From Chitinophagaceae bacterium (GTDB taxonomy: Bacteria > Bacteroidota > Bacteroidia > Chitinophagales > Chitinophagaceae): a stretch of 64,000 nt of DNA. Shown here piece after piece: positions 15,968 to 24,086 of this stretch. The notes below the pieces were generated by a model, which worked only from the letters and a program-made list of their open reading frames with translations, did no database searches and was not told where the DNA came from. The stretch is from the NCBI GenBank assembly GCA_947374225.1, contig CANCAY010000005.1, positions 1 through 64,000 of the forward strand, given 5' to 3'. Each line of letters opens with the position of its first letter. The stretch's first letter is position 1. The translations under genes and the position numbers were made by a program.

Positions 15968-18124
15968 TTAACCTTGTTGAGGACCGCGTTCTTCACGAGG
16001 TGCTTGCTCTGGACGAGGTAAGAATACTTTATGGCTCAATTTGAATTTACCTGTTTTAGGATCCAAACCGATTAGTTTCACTTTAACAACATCTCCTTCG
16101 TTAAAGATTCCTTCCATTGTTTCCAAACGCTTCCAGCTTATTTCACTAATATGTAATAAACCTTGTTTGCCTGGCATAAACTCAACGAAAGCACCAAATT
16201 CTTTCACACCCTTCACAACACCCTCGTATTCGTCTCCAATTTCTGGAACGGCTACGATGCCAGTGATCCACTTAACTGCTGCGTCAAGGCTTTCCTTGTT
16301 TGCAGAGAAGATACTTACTTCGCCATGGTTGCCAACTTCTTCAATATTGATAGTAGCACCAGTAGTTCTTTGCATTTCTTGAATAATTTTTCCACCGGGT
16401 CCGATTACCGCACCTATGAATTCCTTATCAATTATGATTTTAACCATTCTTGGAGCATGTGGCTTCACGTCAGCACGAGCTGCTGGTGTACACTCATACA
16501 TAGCATCCAAAATGTGTAAACGTCCTTTTCTTGCTTGAGACAATGCTTCTCTCATAATGTCCATGCTTAAGCCGTCTACTTTGATGTCCATTTGAACACC
16601 GCAGATACCGTCGCGTGTACCAGTTACTTTGAAATCCATATCTCCTAAATGATCCTCGTCTCCTAAGATATCTGTTAAGATTGCATACTTGCCATCTTCT
16701 CTAGAAATCAATCCCATTGCCACACCACTTACGTGCTTTGGAATAGGCACACCTGCATCCATTAATGCTAATGAACCGGCACAAACAGTCGCCATTGAAG
16801 ATGATCCGTTTGATTCTAAAATATCAGATACTACACGTAATGTGTAAGGGAACTTTGTACTATCAGGTAACATTTGCTTTAAAGAACGCATTGCCAAATT
16901 ACCATGTCCTACTTCACGACGACCTACGCCGCGCATCATTTTCACTTCACCTGTTGAGAATGGAGGGAAATTATAGTGTAAGTAGAATTTTGCATATTCT
17001 GCACTTGCTGCAGTTTCTTGCATTAACTCATCCAACTTAGTTCCTAATGTAACAGTTGTTAAAGATTGAGTTTCTCCTCTTGTAAATAAAGAAGATCCGT
17101 GTGGTGTTGGTAATGGTCCAATCTCCATAGCTAAAGGACGCACTTGATCCAACTGACGACCGTCTAAACGAATACGACTGTCTACCATCATGTCTCTTAC
17201 AACTTCCCATTTAAGGTCCTCATAATACTTACCTGCTAATTTCTTTTGCAAGTCTGTGATTTCAGTTCCCAAATGAGCTAATATTTCTTTTTTCAATGCA
17301 CTGAATGCATCGCTTCTTTCGTGTTTTGCAGAACCTAATCTTGCGATAGCGTCAACTTTTGCTTTTGCAAATGCATAAACACTTTCACGGATTGTTTCGT
17401 CTTGTTCTGGTTTCTTGTAATCACGTACTTCTGTAATTCCAACTATCTTTCTTAATTCAGCTTGCGCTTTAATTTGTTTGCGGATAGCTTCGTGTGCAAT
17501 TTCTAAACATTGAACTAATTCTTCTTCAGAACATTCTTTTGCTTCACCTTCCACCATCATCAAGTTCTTATCTGTAGCAGCAATGATGAATTCTAATTCA
17601 CATTTAGCTAATTCAGCTTTAGAAGGATTGATAACAAATTTGCCATCGATCTTTGCTATTCTTACTTCAGAAATAATTTCTTTAATTGGAATATTAGACA
17701 CTGCTAATGCGGCAGATGCTGCTAGACATGCTAATGAATCAGGCATTACATTCTCATCACTAGATACCAATGAGATTAATACTTGTACATCACATAAATA
17801 ATCTTCTGGGAATAAAGGTCTTAATGCACGGTCAATTAAGCGGCTTGTTAAGATCTCATAGTCATTTAAACGTGCTTCTCTTTTAAAGAAAGAACCTGGG
17901 ATACGGCCTGCAGATGCAAACTTCTCTTGGTAGTCAACGCTTAATGGGAAAAAGTCTTGTCCTTCTTTAGGGTCTTTATTAGCTACTACGGTTGCTAATA
18001 AAATACAATTTCCTTGTCTGATGGTAACTGCTCCGTCTGCTTGACGTGCTAATTTACCTGTTTCTATAAAAATTTCTTGACCAGGATTGATCTCGAATTT
18101 TACTGATTTTGGTTGTGATAACAT
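15968..18124 (-). CDS. pnp: Polyribonucleotide nucleotidyltransferase (PNPase)
   Basis: Phosphorolytic 3'-5' exoribonuclease of mRNA turnover. Two RNase PH domains (about 1-220 and 315-545, the second with FTRGETQSLTTVTLG and GSSSMATVCAGSLALMDAG) flank a helical domain. A KH domain (VIGPGGKIIQEMQRTTGA, near 570) and an S1 domain (YEGVVKGVKEFGAFVEF, near 630) follow. I placed the start at 18124 (MLSQPKSVKFEI, 718 residues) rather than 18154, because the ten extra residues are not conserved. It follows rpsO, the arrangement typical of many bacteria, with a stable hairpin in the 83-bp gap that may mediate processing or autocontrol. Confidence 0.97.
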   Translation of the reverse strand: MLSQPKSVKFEINPGQEIFIETGKLARQADGAVTIRQGNCILLATVVANKDPKEGQDFFPLSVDYQEKFASAGRIPGSFFKREARLNDYEILTSRLIDRALRPLFPEDYLCDVQVLISLVSSDENVMPDSLACLAASAALAVSNIPIKEIISEVRIAKIDGKFVINPSKAELAKCELEFIIAATDKNLMMVEGEAKECSEEELVQCLEIAHEAIRKQIKAQAELRKIVGITEVRDYKKPEQDETIRESVYAFAKAKVDAIARLGSAKHERSDAFSALKKEILAHLGTEITDLQKKLAGKYYEDLKWEVVRDMMVDSRIRLDGRQLDQVRPLAMEIGPLPTPHGSSLFTRGETQSLTTVTLGTKLDELMQETAASAEYAKFYLHYNFPPFSTGEVKMMRGVGRREVGHGNLAMRSLKQMLPDSTKFPYTLRVVSDILESNGSSSMATVCAGSLALMDAGVPIPKHVSGVAMGLISREDGKYAILTDILGDEDHLGDMDFKVTGTRDGICGVQMDIKVDGLSMDIMREALSQARKGRLHILDAMYECTPAARADVKPHAPRMVKIIIDKEFIGAVIGPGGKIIQEMQRTTGATINIEEVGNHGEVSIFSANKESLDAAVKWITGIVAVPEIGDEYEGVVKGVKEFGAFVEFMPGKQGLLHISEISWKRLETMEGIFNEGDVVKVKLIGLDPKTGKFKLSHKVFLPRPEQAPREERGPQQG

Positions 18125-18158
18125 TTTTAATTTTTTTGGGGCACGTACAAACAACTAA

Positions 18159-18183
18159 TCCCAACCGTGTTGTACAGTTGGGA
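18159..18183 (-). promoter_or_regulatory. Hairpin between rpsO and pnp
   Basis: TCCCAAC and GTTGGGA form a perfect 7-bp stem with an 11-nt loop, 35 nt upstream of the pnp start. No T run follows, so it is more likely an RNA processing or control site than a terminator. Confidence 0.55.
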
Positions 18184-18207
18184 CAGCTATTATAAAGTTG
18201 TTCTTGA

Positions 18208-18480
18208 TTATTTTCTTAAGCCTAATTTCTCAATTAGCGCACGGTAACCAGTAAGGTTATGTTTTTGTAAATAAACCAATAAACGCTTACGCTGACCCAC
18301 TAATTGCATCAACCCTCTTTGAGTTGAATGGTCTTTGTGGTTAGTCTTTAAGTGACCTGAAATGTGCGAGATGCGTTGTGTTAATAAAGCAATTTGACCT
18401 TCAATTGATCCTGTGTTTGTTGCTTTTCCACCAAATTCTGCAAAAATGCTTGCTTTCTTCTCTGTTGTTAATGTAGACAT
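18208..18480 (-). CDS. rpsO: 30S ribosomal protein S15
   Basis: A 16S rRNA-binding protein of the small subunit platform. The 90-residue length is normal, and conserved segments are present: GSIEGQIALLTQRISHISGHLKTNHKDHSTQRGLM and RKRLLVYLQ. It starts at ATG 18480 after a leader of about 55 nt that contains a perfect palindrome (18498-18516) and a consensus -7 element. pnp follows on the same strand. In E. coli S15 represses its own translation by binding its leader; whether the palindrome here plays that part is inference. Confidence 0.98.
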   Translation of the reverse strand: MSTLTTEKKASIFAEFGGKATNTGSIEGQIALLTQRISHISGHLKTNHKDHSTQRGLMQLVGQRKRLLVYLQKHNLTGYRALIEKLGLRK

Positions 18481-18497
18481 TGTAAAACTTCGTTTTT

Positions 18498-18516
18498 GTA
18501 ATTAACTATTAATTAC
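18498..18516 (-). promoter_or_regulatory. Palindrome in the rpsO leader
   Basis: GTAATTAA-CTA-TTAATTAC is a perfect 8-3-8 inverted repeat 18 nt upstream of the rpsO start and within the presumed 5' UTR. It could be an AU-rich hairpin or a DNA operator. Confidence 0.55.
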
Positions 18517-18540
18517 GGTTTTATTCTTTTATTTCGGCTG

Positions 18541-18548
18541 CAAAGATA
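18541..18548 (-). promoter_or_regulatory. rpsO promoter -7 element (TATCTTTG)
   Basis: Exact TAnnTTTG match on the minus strand, 60 nt upstream of the rpsO start. No canonical -33 TTG is seen. Confidence 0.6.
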
Positions 18549-18566
18549 AGGAGAAAAGGACGAATC

Positions 18567-19190
18567 CTAATCAAATATTTCCACGTTTTTTGGGTATTTG
18601 GCCCTATTAAAAAGGAATTGCTTATCGGTTAGTATTGCAGAGTAGCTAATGGACACCACTTTTACGTTAGTGATATTGCTGCTTTTATCTAAGATAGTTG
18701 CGGAAGAAAGGGCTGATTTAAGCTTGTCAATTATCAGGGTTACTTTCTGGAAACTCTTCCTTTTGTCAATAGGGAAAAGTTCAATGGTTGCGTTAGATGC
18801 GTTTTGACTTAACAACTTGAAATTGAAGTCTTTATCATAGTTACCTGACAATAATTTTTGAGGGCTTAGAGCCTGATCTGACTCTCCTACGCTTGACTTT
18901 GAAATGGTATTTACACCATCAAAATTATAGATAGACTGGCCGTCACAAAGTATCTCTACCGCTCCTTGTTGTAGCAGGTATTTATCCCCTTTCATCTTCA
19001 GATTAATATTCTTAGTGCCCAAAGCTTTGCCCTTACTGTTTTTGGAAATTAATTGAATATTAACTGAAATTCCTTTGGATTCCTTCACTTTGGCGCCTAA
19101 TTGGTCCAAAATTGCTTTGGCTTGAACGTCTTTTTGAGCCTGTGTTGTTAATACTGTGAGTATAGAAACCAATAATAATAAGTATCTCAT
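18567..19190 (-). CDS. LolA-like outer-membrane lipoprotein carrier protein
   Basis: The 207-residue exported protein has a signal peptide (MRYLLLLVSILTVLTTQAQ) and the LolA pattern: an N-terminal helix with KAILDQLGAKVKESKGISVNIQL, then repeated antiparallel strands that form an open beta barrel, including GDKYLLQQGAVEILCDGQSIYNFD, where many homologues have a similar strand-turn-strand. LolA-family proteins shuttle lipoproteins from the inner to the outer membrane. Bacteroidetes often have several such paralogues, so a cargo cannot be assigned. It lies 96 bp downstream of ftsK on the same strand and has its own promoter. Confidence 0.85.
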   Translation of the reverse strand: MRYLLLLVSILTVLTTQAQKDVQAKAILDQLGAKVKESKGISVNIQLISKNSKGKALGTKNINLKMKGDKYLLQQGAVEILCDGQSIYNFDGVNTISKSSVGESDQALSPQKLLSGNYDKDFNFKLLSQNASNATIELFPIDKRKSFQKVTLIIDKLKSALSSATILDKSSNITNVKVVSISYSAILTDKQFLFNRAKYPKNVEIFD

Positions 19191-19229
19191 TTATGATATA
19201 TAAAGTAATAAATAGGTCTAATGCTTCTG

Positions 19230-19258
19230 CAAAATTACACAATCCTTATTTAATTCAA
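19230..19258 (-). promoter_or_regulatory. Promoter of the LolA-like gene (TTG-N18-TAATTTTG)
   Basis: The -7 element TAATTTTG is at 19230-19237, with a -33 TTG at 19256-19258 and an 18-bp spacer, close to the Bacteroidetes consensus. The start codon is 39 nt downstream. Confidence 0.65.
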
Positions 19259-19286
19259 TGTTAAAACGTCATGATTACACGGACGG

Positions 19287-21815
19287 TTATAAGTTTTGTA
19301 AAAAGTCATATAATTCAGTGTCTGTCTTATATAATACTTCTCTTGGCTTACTACCCTGACTTGGACCTACAATGCCTGCAGATTCCAATTGGTCCATCAA
19401 ACGTCCTGCTCTATTGTATCCTAATTTCATTCTTCTTTGAATTAAGGAAGTGGATCCCATTTGAGCACTTACTATCAATTTAGCAGCGTCTTCAAATAAA
19501 ACGTCACGTTCTCCGGCGTCAAAACCAGAAGCATCTACGTCCTTCTCGTCTGAATATTCTGGCAATAAGAACGCTTGTGGGTATCCTTTTTGTTCTGCAA
19601 TGAAATTACAAACACGGTCTACTTCTGGTGTGTCCACAAAAGCACATTGTAATCTTGTGATCTCTCCATTGTAACTCACCAACATGTCTCCCTTACCAAT
19701 TAACTGCTCTGCACCACCCGCATCTAAGATAGTTCGACTATCAATTTTACTGGATACTTTAAAGGCAATACGCGCAGGGAAATTGGCTTTAATAGTTCCC
19801 GTGATGATATTTACAGAAGGTCTTTGTGTTGCAATAATTAAGTGAATACCTACCGCACGTGCTAACTGTGCTAAACGTGCAATTGGCATTTCTACTTCCT
19901 TACCTGCAGTCATAATTAAATCGGCGAACTCATCTACTACCAATACAATGAATGGTAAATACTGATGTCCTTTTTCTGGATTCAATTTACGTGCAGTAAA
20001 TTTCTCATTGTATTCTTTAATATTTCTACAGCCCGCTTCTTTTAATAAGTCATAACGGTTATCCATTTCAATACATAAAGCATTCAATGTATTGATTACT
20101 TTTTTAGTATCTGTAATAATAGCATCTTCTTCCCCTGGTAATTTTGCTAAGAAATGTTTTTCAATAACACGATACAAACTCAATTCCACTTTCTTAGGAT
20201 CCACTAACACAAACTTTAGTTGTGATGGATGCTTCTTATATAAAAGAGAAACTAAAATTGCATTTAATCCAACAGACTTTCCTTGTCCTGTAGCACCTGC
20301 CATTAACAAGTGAGGCATGCTCGCTAAGTCAACAATGAAGTTTTCATTGTCAATTTTTTTACCAATCGCAATAGGTAAAGAATACTGGCTTGATTGAAAT
20401 TTCTCACTTGCCAATAAAGTTTTCATACTCACTATAGACTTTCTAATATTAGGTACCTCAATACCAATTGTTCCCTTACCTGGAATTGGCGCAATAATAC
20501 GAATACCCAATGCTGCTAAACTTAATGCAATATCATCCTCTAAGTTTTTAATACGACTAATACGTACGCCTGGTGCTGGAACAATTTCGTATAAAGTTAC
20601 TGTAGGTCCTACCGTTGCAGCAATTCGCTGAATGGCAATATCATAGTTTTTTAAAGTAGCAATAATTTGGTTTTTGTGCATCTCTAATTCTTCCGGGTCC
20701 TGCACAATTTTCTCACTACCATGTGTCTCTAATAAATTAATATTAGGGTATTTGTAATTTTTTAAATCTAGTGTTGCATCATATTGAGTTCCAATACTGC
20801 CAACCGCAGCTACTATTTTTTCTTTGGGAGTCTCATTAATTTCTAAATCTAAGTCTTCTAATAATTCGTCATCTAAGTCGGTGAAATCTTCAGCTACTTC
20901 GTCGTCATCATCACTCGCTGTTTGCGAATGCTCCTCCGTCATCGAGGGAGCTAAAGTCAGGTCAAGGGTTTTTTTTTCTGACGCTTCAAGCGAAAGTTCG
21001 TCAATGAACAATTTTGCACCCTCTTCTTCTTCTTCCGGCATGATAACGCTAATTCCAGATCCTTCTTTTAATTTGTTGCCGCTAAATCCAACTGCTTCTG
21101 GTGCTGGGTTATTTAAATCCCACTCTTGTTTAACAGCTTCTTCCGTATCCTCACTAATAAATTCAGGTTCTTTTTTCTTAGGGATTAAAAAATCAAAATT
21201 AGGCAGGTTAAAACTTGGGTTGAATCTCCATATTACAAAACTTAATCCTGCAACTAATAATAAAGCGCCAGTTCCAAAACTTCCTATCCATTTAACCAAC
21301 CAAGCACTTGTATATTCTCCTAATGCACCGCCCCATGAAAAGGCAACACCTGGAATTGCAAATGCAAAACAAGTACTCAATACCAAAAGTCCAACTAGTA
21401 CATATCTAAAGTTGCGCCATAAATTAAAAATAGGTTTAGTGAAAAATAAATTCACTCCTAGCACAAAAAAGAAACTGCAAAATAAATAAGCAGCCACCCC
21501 AAAACCATTGAACATGATTTGATATGCCGTGAATGCTCCAATATATCCTAATAAGTTATTTGCTTTTACGTCATTAGTGGAAAATAACTGCGTACGCCAT
21601 AATTGCACCATGTCCTGGTCGTCCTGCCATGTAAATAAGTAAGAAGTAAATGCAACAAATAAAAACAATGTAATGAGTAATGAAATAGCTCCTAAAATTT
21701 TAGAAGTTCTTTCGTCTTTTACCACCTCAGTTACATTAACAGCTGTTTCTTTATCAGGGTTCAATGCCTGGTCGTTCAACTTGGGTTCCTTTTTGCTTTT
21801 AAGCGTATTTGCCAT
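19287..21815 (-). CDS. ftsK: FtsK/SpoIIIE DNA translocase
   Basis: Septum-located DNA pump that clears and resolves chromosomes at division. The N-terminal part (about 35-205) has four or five membrane segments. An acidic linker (about 210-340) contains a long DDDDEVAEDFTDLDDELLEDL run. The motor domain (about 350-760) has YEIVPAPGVRISRIKNLEDDIA, Walker A GATGQGKS near residue 500 and Walker B FIVLVVDEFADL. The C-terminal gamma winged-helix domain (QMGSTSLIQRRMKLGYNRAGRLMDQLE) would read KOPS-type polarity sequences. At 842 residues it is of usual size for Bacteroidetes. The promoter -7 element almost touches the start codon. Confidence 0.97.
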   Translation of the reverse strand: MANTLKSKKEPKLNDQALNPDKETAVNVTEVVKDERTSKILGAISLLITLFLFVAFTSYLFTWQDDQDMVQLWRTQLFSTNDVKANNLLGYIGAFTAYQIMFNGFGVAAYLFCSFFFVLGVNLFFTKPIFNLWRNFRYVLVGLLVLSTCFAFAIPGVAFSWGGALGEYTSAWLVKWIGSFGTGALLLVAGLSFVIWRFNPSFNLPNFDFLIPKKKEPEFISEDTEEAVKQEWDLNNPAPEAVGFSGNKLKEGSGISVIMPEEEEEGAKLFIDELSLEASEKKTLDLTLAPSMTEEHSQTASDDDDEVAEDFTDLDDELLEDLDLEINETPKEKIVAAVGSIGTQYDATLDLKNYKYPNINLLETHGSEKIVQDPEELEMHKNQIIATLKNYDIAIQRIAATVGPTVTLYEIVPAPGVRISRIKNLEDDIALSLAALGIRIIAPIPGKGTIGIEVPNIRKSIVSMKTLLASEKFQSSQYSLPIAIGKKIDNENFIVDLASMPHLLMAGATGQGKSVGLNAILVSLLYKKHPSQLKFVLVDPKKVELSLYRVIEKHFLAKLPGEEDAIITDTKKVINTLNALCIEMDNRYDLLKEAGCRNIKEYNEKFTARKLNPEKGHQYLPFIVLVVDEFADLIMTAGKEVEMPIARLAQLARAVGIHLIIATQRPSVNIITGTIKANFPARIAFKVSSKIDSRTILDAGGAEQLIGKGDMLVSYNGEITRLQCAFVDTPEVDRVCNFIAEQKGYPQAFLLPEYSDEKDVDASGFDAGERDVLFEDAAKLIVSAQMGSTSLIQRRMKLGYNRAGRLMDQLESAGIVGPSQGSKPREVLYKTDTELYDFLQNL

Positions 21816-21820
21816 AGAAA

Positions 21821-21828
21821 CAAATATA
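21821..21828 (-). promoter_or_regulatory. ftsK promoter -7 element (TATATTTG), near-leaderless
   Basis: Exact TAnnTTTG match that ends only 5 nt before the ftsK ATG (21815). If it is functional, the transcript would start at or near the start codon. Confidence 0.5.
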
Positions 21829-21894
21829 AGTTATCCCCTATGGACAAAAAAGGTTTTTTAAATAATGTGCAAAATTGAAAAAATCACATTGGAG

Positions 21895-22284
21895 TTATCC
21901 ACGAATAATGGCCACGGCCCAGCTAATCCATCCCAAAATAAAGCACAATCCACCCAAGGGGGTAACTGGGCCAATCCAATTTCCCACAGTGAACGGGAAT
22001 AAGCTTCTTGTTGCTAATATATAAATGGACCCACTAAATAATACTACCCCAACTGATATAAATATGCCTGCTCTTTGTAACCATTTTGAATCCATATGTT
22101 GCGTCACAAAAAGAGATAAAACAAGTAATGCCAATCCATGCAAAAACTGGTATTTTACGCCTGTTTCAAAAGTAGCAATTTGGTCTGCTGTTAATACGCT
22201 CTTTAATGCATGCGCACCAAAAGCACCTAATATAACTGCAATACCTGCATAGGCAATTCCTAATAGTTGAAATTTACGCACCAT
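21895..22284 (-). CDS. DUF423 family small membrane protein
   Basis: The 129-residue protein has four predicted membrane helices and clear DUF423 (YgdD-like) signatures: GIAYAGIAVILGAFGAHALK at the N terminus, FETGVKYQFLHGLALL, an IFSGSIY-like FSGSIYILA, and the C-terminal GPVTPLGGLCFILGWISWA. The function of the family is unknown. The 5' end overlaps the 3' end of aroK by 11 bp, so the two are translationally coupled. It is the last gene of the gcdH-aroK-DUF423 unit. Confidence 0.9.
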   Translation of the reverse strand: MVRKFQLLGIAYAGIAVILGAFGAHALKSVLTADQIATFETGVKYQFLHGLALLVLSLFVTQHMDSKWLQRAGIFISVGVVLFSGSIYILATRSLFPFTVGNWIGPVTPLGGLCFILGWISWAVAIIRG

Positions 22285-22792
22285 GTTTTTGAATTATATT
22301 TTTTAAAGTACTGTCACTTATTTTATCAGAACCCAGTCTGTAATCTGCTTGTTGATAAAATGCATGACGTTCTACTAGTTTATCCTGCAAAAACTGAATA
22401 AGCTGAGTTCTATCTAAATTGGCAATTAGAGGTCTATGTTCTTTTTCATTTTCTAATCGCTCCACCAATACTTCTATAGACTCGTCAAGCCAAATCACAA
22501 TACCTTCTTTTTTCATCCAAGCCATATTATCGCCAAAGCAAGGTGTACCGCCACCTGTAGCCAATACATACTTTTTCTTCTCTTTAAACCATCTTAATAT
22601 TTTAGCTTCTGATTTTCTAAAATATTCCTCCCCGTCTTCCTTAAATAGTTCTGTAATGGTCTTCTCTTCATTCATCTCAATTAAATCGTCTAAATCATAT
22701 CCTGCCGACTTGATCCATTTAGAAATTTTCTTTGTCCAATATGACTTACCTGACCCCATCATGCCAATTAAAAATATTTTTTCTGCTGCCAT
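22274..22792 (-). CDS. aroK: Shikimate kinase
   Basis: Phosphorylates shikimate at the 3-position in aromatic amino acid synthesis. The 172-residue protein has P-loop GMMGSGKS near residues 10-17, substrate-binding DLDD near residues 34-37, the GGGTP motif near residue 80, and the lid-region RPLI arginine near residue 120. In the P-loop the residue after Ser is Tyr (GKSY) rather than the common Thr. That leaves the phosphate-binding Lys and Ser intact. It is 21 bp downstream of gcdH and overlaps DUF423. Confidence 0.93.
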   Translation of the reverse strand: MAAEKIFLIGMMGSGKSYWTKKISKWIKSAGYDLDDLIEMNEEKTITELFKEDGEEYFRKSEAKILRWFKEKKKYVLATGGGTPCFGDNMAWMKKEGIVIWLDESIEVLVERLENEKEHRPLIANLDRTQLIQFLQDKLVERHAFYQQADYRLGSDKISDSTLKNIIQKHGA

Positions 22793-22813
22793 AGCTTGAC
22801 TTATGCTTTCGAT

Positions 22814-23998
22814 TTATTTAAATGCGTTGAATCCTGTAACATCCATTCCTGTTATCAATAAATGAATATCATGTGTACCCTCGTAGGTAATTACACTTTC
22901 TAAATTCATCATATGACGCATTATAGAATACTCTCCAGTAATACCCATTCCACCTAACATTTGTCGAGCGTCTCTTGCAATTTGGGTAGCAATTTCACAA
23001 CTGTTTCTTTTAGCCATACTAATTTGACTTGGTGTAGCACGTCCTTCGTTCATTAATACGCCTAGTCTCCAAACCAATAATTGTCCTTTAGTAATTTCAG
23101 TCACCATTTCTGCTAACTTTTTTTGCTGCAATTGAAAACCTCCAATAGGTTTACCAAATTGTACTCTTTCTTTACTATAACGTAAAGCTGTGTCGTAACA
23201 ATCCATTGCCGCACCTAGAGCACCCCAAGCAATACCATAACGTGCTTTACTCAAACAACCCAAAGGACCTTTCAATCCTTCTACATTTGGTAAAATATTT
23301 TCCTTTGGTACTTTAACATTATCAAAAACCAATTCACCAGTAGCACTAGCTCTTAAACTCCATTTGCCATGTGTGGTAGGTGTAGTAAAACCTTCCATCC
23401 CTCTTTCTACTATTAATCCTGTAATTTTTCCTGCTTCATTTTTGGCCCATACCACAGCAATTTGTGCAAATGGTGCATTACTAATCCACATCTTAGCGCC
23501 ATTCAAAATAACATGGTCACCAGCATCTTTAATATTGGTAAGCATGCTTGAAGGGTCAGAACCATGATCAGGTTCTGTTAATCCAAAACATCCTAACCAT
23601 TCTCCAGAAGCTAATTTTGGTAAATATTTTTTTCGTTGTTCCTCACTTCCATATGCATAGATAGGAAACATTACTAACGAACCTTGTACACTAGCCGTGC
23701 TCCTTACCCCACTGTCTCCACGCTCTAATTCTTGCATCATTAAACCATAACTAATATAGTCCAAACCTCCTCCGCCATATTCAACTGGAACGGTAGGGCC
23801 AAAACATCCTATATCACCTAACTGTTTTACGATTTGATTTGGAAACTCTGCTTTTTGGGCATACTCTTCAATGATTGGAGAAATCTCTTTCTTCACATAT
23901 GCACGAACGGACGATCTTACCATTAAATGTTCTTCTGACAATAATTCGTCCAATTGATAATAATCTGGGGATTCGAATAAGTCTGCTCTAACTGCCAT
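22814..23998 (-). CDS. gcdH: Acyl-CoA dehydrogenase, glutaryl-CoA dehydrogenase type
   Basis: FAD-dependent oxidative decarboxylation of glutaryl-CoA to crotonyl-CoA is expected, in lysine or tryptophan breakdown. The 394-residue protein has the FAD and substrate motif GCFGLTEPDHGSDPSSM near residue 137, WISNAPFAQIAVVWAK, the helix RVQFGKPIGGFQLQQKKLA, and the catalytic glutamate in ITYEGTHDIH near residue 375. A Glu in exactly this YEGTHDIH context is typical of GCDH. A short-chain acyl-CoA dehydrogenase of another specificity cannot be excluded from sequence alone. First gene of the unit with aroK and DUF423. Confidence 0.85.
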   Translation of the reverse strand: MAVRADLFESPDYYQLDELLSEEHLMVRSSVRAYVKKEISPIIEEYAQKAEFPNQIVKQLGDIGCFGPTVPVEYGGGGLDYISYGLMMQELERGDSGVRSTASVQGSLVMFPIYAYGSEEQRKKYLPKLASGEWLGCFGLTEPDHGSDPSSMLTNIKDAGDHVILNGAKMWISNAPFAQIAVVWAKNEAGKITGLIVERGMEGFTTPTTHGKWSLRASATGELVFDNVKVPKENILPNVEGLKGPLGCLSKARYGIAWGALGAAMDCYDTALRYSKERVQFGKPIGGFQLQQKKLAEMVTEITKGQLLVWRLGVLMNEGRATPSQISMAKRNSCEIATQIARDARQMLGGMGITGEYSIMRHMMNLESVITYEGTHDIHLLITGMDVTGFNAFK

Positions 23999-24032
23999 AA
24001 CAAATGATTTTTAAGCGATAAATAATGCAATA

Positions 24033-24040
24033 CAAATGTA
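24033..24040 (-). promoter_or_regulatory. gcdH promoter -7 element (TACATTTG)
   Basis: Exact TAnnTTTG match on the minus strand, 34 nt upstream of the gcdH start, in the 88-bp gap shared with the divergent symporter gene. Confidence 0.55.
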
Positions 24041-24086
24041 AGTTAATATAGGCAAAAAACTATATTTACAATAACTAAGCATCCCA

